Assembly: GCF_000003605.2 (NCBI RefSeq)
Contig: NW_003133844.1
Coordinates: 449,065-459,888, forward strand
DNA: 10,824 nucleotides
Direction: 5' to 3'
Source: Saccoglossus kowalevskii
Taxonomy: Eukaryota; Hemichordata; Enteropneusta; Harrimaniidae
Part shown: in pieces, positions 9,157-10,824 of the stretch
Position numbering within the stretch: position 1 is the stretch's first letter
Layout of the letters: every line of letters starts with the position of its first letter
Made by a program: the position numbers and the translations under genes
The notes under the pieces: generated by a model
Seen by the model: the letters and a program-made list of their open reading frames with translations, nothing else
Told to the model about the DNA's origin: nothing
The model's database searches: none

Positions 9157-10415
9157 TTCACTTATTTATTTATTTATTTAACAGCTATTGCAATAAATGA
9201 AAATTGAAAAAAATAGGAATGACCTCAAAAAAAATCAACAACAGAAATGGAAGATAAATTACAACAAGCCAGATCCAATATTGATTAGGTCAACAAAGTT
9301 CATCTATTTTTACTACAGTACTGTTCAATTTAAAGTCGCAGTGGAGTTTAAAATGTTTAAAATATTTCCAATCTTTTTCTGTTTCAGAGTATGGTATTTG
9401 TTTAAAGATTGTCGTGATCTGATCTATGTAGATCTTTCACACAATGCAAGAGTACATGGACAGGTAAATATGAATCTCTCTGATCTATGTAGATCTTTCA
9501 CACAATGCAAGAGTACATGGACAGGTAAATATGAATCTCTCTGATCTATGTAGATCTTTCACACAATGCAAGAGTACATGGACAGGTAAATATGAATCTC
9601 TCTGATCTATGTAGATATTTCACACAATGCAAGAGTACATGGACAGGTAAATATGAATCTCTCTGATCTATGTAGATCTTTCACACAATGCAAGAGTACA
9701 TGGACAGGTAAATATGAATCTCTCTAAGCTAAAGGCAAACAAATCTCATCAATTGTTAAGAGAGAATTTATTAAGAGAGTAATTATTTAATCAACTGCAA
9801 GAAAATGGTACTCTTCTCTGAATTTGTTAGTAAGTGAATGAACTGTCAATGATATACCTGAAGATTTATACCTGTATTTATCAATATTAAATTTCAATTA
9901 TTTGTTGAAAACAATTTACCAATCACAACACTATAAAAAATACCACTGATTGAATAAAACACCCAAAAAACTCATGGGTAATAGGCCTTCTAGTTAAATG
10001 TTTTGAATTTTTTTCTAAATTTCTTTAAATAAACATTCAATGATTTTCTGAAATTCTCACTAATAGATGTGTAAGATTTCTATATAATAGAAAAGTTGAG
10101 AAATATATTCCAATATTTAAATCTGAAATGATGTAGGAATGGTCTGAGTGGCCAGTGTAATTTTTAATTTGATTGCTTCAAATACATCTTACTTTAAAAT
10201 ATGATTGATATTTACTTTGTCATTATACATCTGTTTACATTTAACAGTGTTTTCACGTACTGAATGAGAATTGTTCTACTTTAATACTGAAAGGCTGTAC
10301 CAAGCTAGCTGACTTAGGAGTGGGTAAACTCACAACAAAGTGTTATCAACTGTCTCACTTAGACATCAGTGATTGTTTATCAGTGACTGACAGTGCTATT
10401 GACTCCATCACGTCT
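424..10415 (+). CDS. RRM + F-box + LRR protein, partial, ten exons (spliced)
   Basis: Joining the ten exons listed separately gives 388 codons with no stop, and all nine junctions agree in phase at GT-AG sites. Domains seen: RRM lacking its first strand (residues 1 to about 66, RNP1 KGYGFITF at 32-39); polar linker with six threonines (about 86-167); F-box (168 to about 210, LNDDIILCIFEYL then VCKRW); six LRRs each starting with Cys (237-388). In known families the F-box binds Skp1 and C-terminal LRRs bind substrate in an SCF (cullin-1) ubiquitin ligase, while an RRM binds single-stranded RNA. I infer a ubiquitin-ligase receptor that contacts RNA or an RNP. I recall nematode EEED8.10-like 'putative RNA-binding' proteins as possible relatives, but this is unverified. 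Both ends are missing: no start codon, stop codon or promoter is in the window. An extra phase-0 exon in the long intron 3 cannot be excluded. Confidence 0.85.
522..1173 (+). other. Intron 1
   Basis: AT-rich, with GT-AG ends. Short open frames at 461-682 and 580-786 have no domain pattern and lie mostly or wholly inside the intron. Nothing else was recognised. Confidence 0.7.
1174..1251 (+). CDS. Exon 2: RRM RNP1 motif and helix 2
   Basis: Acceptor ttgacag and donor gtaatg bound 78 nt. The first base completes Gly33, giving RNP1 K-G-Y-G-F-I-T-F, which fits the consensus [RK]-G-[FY]-[GA]-[FY]-[ILV]-x-[FY], including both aromatic positions used for RNA stacking. Helix 2 follows (EEDSKQVLEMAN). 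The exon ends with two bases of Arg59. Confidence 0.85.
1252..2256 (+). other. Intron 2
   Basis: Intron with gtaatg donor and actag acceptor. It holds an open stretch at 1615-1721 bounded by acceptor-like and donor-like signals, rejected as an exon because its phase does not fit. No transposon was recognised. Confidence 0.65.
2257..2335 (+). CDS. Exon 3: RRM last strand and C-terminal extension
   Basis: Acceptor gcttactag and donor gtaagt-like (gtaagttat) bound 79 nt. The first base completes Arg59. LLRVAPA is the usual 'R-x-L-x-V-x-x-A' last strand of an RRM, followed by a proline/lysine-rich stretch ending DKAE at residue 85. It ends in phase 0, matching exon 4. Confidence 0.8.
2491..2720 (+). 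repeat. Decayed copy of the intron 3 composite element
   Basis: The order of landmarks matches the intact element at 3508-5055: a ggggac block (2515-2520), a tgtccatttg/tccatccg microsatellite remnant (2537-2565), 'ttggacatgcctag', 'tgtgggatacgtatgcac', then 'gatttgattcaagatggc...ggtggccat' (2651-2682). Similarity is patchy, which suggests an older insertion in the same orientation. Boundaries are approximate. Confidence 0.45.
3509..3541. repeat. Hairpin at the left end of the element
   Basis: gtccccgtt (3509-3517) pairs with aacggggac (3533-3541). The interior ttcggac/gtcggaa extends the stem with one mismatch around a gaa loop. It is nearly a perfect palindrome and is probably a structural end signal of the element. 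Confidence 0.8.
3562..4148 (+). repeat. Interspersed GTCC-type microsatellites
   Basis: Imperfect gtcc/ttccgtcc/gcatccgtcc runs at about 3562-3577, 3795-3864 and 4084-4148, one ahead of each core unit. Their lengths differ between units, as expected of slippage. Confidence 0.8.
3579..4380 (+). repeat. Three tandem core units of about 287 bp
   Basis: The landmark catatttcagaat starts at 3579, 3868 and 4153, and the palindromic motif atggc(c/t)gactggcagccat starts at 3682, 3971 and 4256, giving spacings of 289 and 285. Units 2 and 3 are very alike. Each joins a conserved block to a GTCC-type microsatellite. Confidence 0.85.
4381..4835 (+). repeat. Diverged short core units, 125-145 bp
   Basis: The same atggccgactgg...gccat motif recurs at 4393, 4538, 4663 and 4804 (spacings 145, 125, 141), with 'ttttcattc...ttggcacata...acatgtta' landmarks but without the microsatellite block. 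These look like older or ancestral units of the same array. Confidence 0.7.
5095..5410 (+). CDS. Exon 4: polar linker with Thr tract and N-terminal half of F-box
   Basis: A pyrimidine-rich stretch ending ttttgaag precedes 5095, and donor gtaata follows 5410. The 316 nt encode residues 86-190 plus one base. The first 80 residues are polar and low in hydrophobics, with an ACC trinucleotide run at 5131-5148 giving six Thr, so this is probably a disordered linker. Residues 168-190 (LNDDIILCIFEYLSVKDKIR...) match F-box helix 1 and its turn. The frame is also open upstream from 4951, through the end of the intron 3 transposon, so the acceptor choice rests on the splice signal and phase match. Confidence 0.8.
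5411..6146 (+). other. Intron 4
   Basis: Intron splitting the F-box between helix 1 and the VCKRW core. It contains the fold-back element at 5704-5831. The rest is unremarkable AT-rich sequence. Confidence 0.75.
5704..5831. mobile_element. 128-bp fold-back element (MITE-like)
   Basis: The left arm 5704-5744 starts ggttattac and the right arm 5791-5831 ends gtaataacc. As inverted repeats they match at 37 of 41 positions. The 46-bp centre is itself partly palindromic (atcgacc near 5754, ggttgat near 5774). No coding capacity and no clear target duplication were found. The symmetry fits a miniature inverted-repeat transposable element. Confidence 0.7.
6147..6242 (+). CDS. Exon 5: C-terminal half of F-box
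   Basis: Acceptor tttttctcacag and donor gtgagt bound 96 nt. Two bases complete Val191, giving V-C-K-R-W, the conserved F-box core that follows the 'L-S-V-K-D' turn. H-L-S-L-K-T-W-N-S-L then resembles the usual F-box tail. The remainder (residues 207-222) links to the LRRs. One base carries over to exon 6. Confidence 0.85.
6243..7120 (+). other. Intron 5
   Basis: It contains the TA-flanked MITE at 6425-6636. The remainder (6637-7120) has overlapping short open frames on both strands without domain patterns, so I see no gene there. Confidence 0.75.
6425..6636. mobile_element. MITE with TA target duplication (Tc1/mariner-like)
   Basis: Left arm 6427-6462 (ctgtaaaatactttatttt...) and right arm 6600-6634 are inverted repeats with about two differences over 35 bp. 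Each is bordered by TA (6425-6426, 6635-6636), the target duplication typical of Tc1/mariner elements. The internal 137 bp carry repeated 'cagtgaaa' motifs and no coding region. High arm identity suggests a fairly recent insertion. Confidence 0.75.
7121..7234 (+). CDS. Exon 6: LRR cap and LRR 1
   Basis: Acceptor ctttgtgtag and donor gtaatt bound 114 nt. LTDTILKSILWRG is a pre-LRR helix of the FBXL type. LRR 1 begins at Cys237: CQELKSLDLS..., then LTDWGIDVI, matching the cysteine-containing repeat pattern C-x-x-L-x-x-L-D-L-S ... (I/L)-T-D-x-G-I. One base of Gly261 carries over. Confidence 0.85.
7294..7689. mobile_element. Non-autonomous hAT-like DNA element with target duplication
   Basis: The left end gggggtttttctaga and the right end, read inverted (cagggttttttctaa), form short terminal inverted repeats. 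gtgatt flanks both sides directly (7288-7293 and 7690-7695), a 6-bp target duplication. CAGGG-type ends suggest the hAT group, whose duplications are usually 8 bp, so the family is tentative. The 396-bp body is more GC-rich than its surroundings and codes for nothing recognisable. Confidence 0.6.
8318..8480. mobile_element. Possible degraded MITE relic
   Basis: cattttgcgagaaattaat near 8328 and, inverted, the stretch around 8430-8450 (ttaactttcgcgtaattttg) are imperfect inverted matches. The 'ttcatgaatttcgc' and 'cagtgaaaat' vocabulary is similar to the intron 5 MITE. No target duplication is visible. Confidence 0.3.
8553..8650 (+). CDS. Exon 7: LRR 2
   Basis: The acceptor is the ag at 8551-8552; the alternative ag at 8556-8557 breaks the phase. 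Donor gtagga follows 8650. Two bases complete Gly261, and Q-R then leads into LRR 2 from Cys264 (CKNLVHVNLSG ... ALKRLANR). LRR 3 starts at Cys289 (CNKLQ). The exon ends in phase 0. Confidence 0.8.
8890..8930 (+). CDS. Exon 8: small exon in LRR 3
   Basis: A strong acceptor (poly-T then cag at 8887-8889) and donor gtgagt bound only 41 nt. It encodes SVVLADCLSIGEK, the middle of LRR 3 with its conserved Cys, plus two bases of Gly307. Skipping it would shift the frame, so it is probably constitutive. It was accepted because it completes the repeat between exons 7 and 9 in both sequence and phase. Confidence 0.8.
8931..9387 (+). other. Intron 8
   Basis: Half of this 457-bp intron is the tetranucleotide microsatellite. 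The rest is A-rich sequence leading to a good pyrimidine tract before exon 9. The open frame at 9197-9544 runs from intron into exon 9 and reads the exon only in its last part. Confidence 0.8.
8951..9180 (+). repeat. Tetranucleotide microsatellite (ATTT)n / (ATCT)n / (ATTC)n
   Basis: About 92 bp of pure attt repeats from 8952 pass into mixed atct/attt (about 9040-9075), then attc (about 9080-9125), then attt again to 9180. It starts 20 bp after the exon 8 donor. The frames open through it are artefacts of a repeat without stop codons. Confidence 0.97.
9388..9463 (+). CDS. Exon 9: end of LRR 3 and most of LRR 4
   Basis: Acceptor tttctgtttcag precedes 9388. The first base completes Gly307. VWYLFKD closes LRR 3 and Cys315 starts LRR 4 (CRDLIYVDLSHNARVHGQ). 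The donor cag|gtaaat at 9464 is the first of five identical copies in a tandem repeat, and only this one joins exon 10 in frame. Confidence 0.8.
9418..9725 (+). repeat. Five-copy 61-bp tandem repeat over an exon-intron junction
   Basis: gatctatgtag starts at 9421, 9482, 9543, 9604 and 9665, an exact 61-bp period; shared sequence begins at 9418. Each unit holds the last 43 nt of exon 9, the donor gtaaat and 18 nt of intron. The only difference I see is c to a at 9617 in copy 4, so the expansion is very recent. Confidence 0.97.
9464..10247 (+). other. Intron 9
   Basis: It begins with repeat copies 2-5 of the exon 9 junction. From about 9730 to 10247 it is AT-rich with no recognised element before the exon 10 acceptor. 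Confidence 0.75.
10248..10415 (+). CDS. Exon 10: end of LRR 4, LRR 5 and LRR 6
   Basis: Acceptor tacatttaacag and donor gtaagt bound 168 nt, 56 codons in phase 0. It finishes LRR 4 (CFHVLNEN), then LRR 5 from Cys341 (CSTLILKGCTKLADLGVGKL, about two residues shorter than its neighbours), then LRR 6 from Cys364 (CYQLSHLDISDCLSVTDSAI). The open frame continues to 10508 past the donor, but that tail has no LRR pattern. Further exons must lie to the right of the window. Confidence 0.85.
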
Positions 10416-10824
10416 GTAAGTAAAGTATTGTTAGAGGGAGAGGAGATGATGATTGGCTGTCTTCATGTACTCGTCCGTCTTAGCGCGACAGGCTACTCAT
10501 GTTTTTAGGGGGCTGGTCCTTAGCTGAGCACCATCCTAAAAATTGTGCAAATGATAATTTTAGTTCACCACCTGCCAGATTAGGGGGAATATTATGTCTC
10601 GTTGGGGAAAATAAAATTGCAAAATTAATTGCATCATTGATTTCACTATTACAATAAAAAAACAGAAATTTTCACTAAAATATTCATATTTTATTACAAT
10701 ATTCATTAAGTCCCATCAGAATTTATGTTGTAAAAATTATTAGAGCCTGTCAAAGTCAAGATCTTTATCATTACCTTTCTTGTCAAATCTGTTCAGTTGT
10801 ACGCAAACTCTAGTTAGTCCCCGT
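10416..10824 (+). other. Start of intron 10 to the window end
   Basis: AT-rich intron sequence after a gtaagt donor. A small inverted repeat tttttagg/cctaaaaa lies at 10502-10542. The final bases start another copy of the agtccccgt element. No next LRR exon was found. Confidence 0.6.
10816..10824 (+). mobile_element. Left end of a second composite element, cut by the window edge
   Basis: agtccccgt matches the first nine bases of the element at 3508, and the two preceding T's also match. Same orientation. Only nine bases are visible. Confidence 0.45.

Noticed and set aside
8894-9200. Open frames rich in Leu/Phe/Ile/Tyr that look like membrane segments
   Set aside because: They come from the ATTT/ATTC microsatellite, which has no stop codons in these frames.
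9464-9725. In-frame protein repeat expansion from the 61-bp units
   Set aside because: 61 is not divisible by three and the second unit brings an in-frame stop at 9542-9544, so the repeats cannot extend the LRR domain.
10416-10508. Extension of exon 10 to the stop at 10506-10508 as the true C-terminus
   Set aside because: A good gtaagt donor lies at 10416 and the LRR pattern ends there. The tail has no repeat character. A retained-intron isoform remains possible.

Overview
The window looks like eukaryotic, probably marine-invertebrate nuclear DNA. It is AT-rich, has GT-AG introns, and its repeats resemble those of bivalves and other lophotrochozoans (GTCC-type microsatellites inside a tandem-core element, many short non-autonomous DNA transposons). 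The taxon is inferred from repeat style and is not proven. I see no bacterial gene structure, no tRNA or rRNA, and no CRISPR array.

One gene runs through nearly the whole window on the + strand and continues beyond both edges. I reconstruct ten exons: 424-521, 1174-1251, 2257-2335, 5095-5410, 6147-6242, 7121-7234, 8553-8650, 8890-8930, 9388-9463 and 10248-10415. They sum to 1164 nt, every junction is phase-compatible, and the result is one open 388-residue partial protein. Exons 1-3 encode most of an RNA recognition motif (RRM) with a canonical RNP1 motif. Exon 4 holds a polar linker and the start of an F-box, which exon 5 completes. Exons 6-10 encode six cysteine-type leucine-rich repeats (LRRs) of the FBXL/AMN1 kind. 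The predicted product is therefore an RNA-binding F-box/LRR protein, a candidate substrate receptor of an SCF ubiquitin ligase. The start codon, first RRM strand and C-terminus lie outside the window.

The introns carry the repeat content. Intron 3 holds a decayed relic (about 2491-2720) and a 1.5-kb composite element (3508-5055). That element has a terminal hairpin, 10-bp terminal inverted repeats, GTCC microsatellites and tandem core units, and it ends 39 bp before the F-box exon. The last 9 bases of the window start what looks like another copy. Intron 4 has a 128-bp fold-back element (5704-5831). Intron 5 has a TA-flanked MITE with about 35-bp terminal inverted repeats (6425-6636). Intron 6 has a hAT-like 396-bp element with a 6-bp target duplication (7294-7689) and a weaker relic near 8318-8480. 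Intron 8 has a 230-bp tetranucleotide microsatellite (8951-9180) beginning 20 bp after a donor.

The most unusual local structure is at 9418-9725. The 3' end of exon 9, its splice donor and some intron are tandemly repeated five times with a 61-bp period, giving five identical donor sites of which only the first keeps the reading frame.
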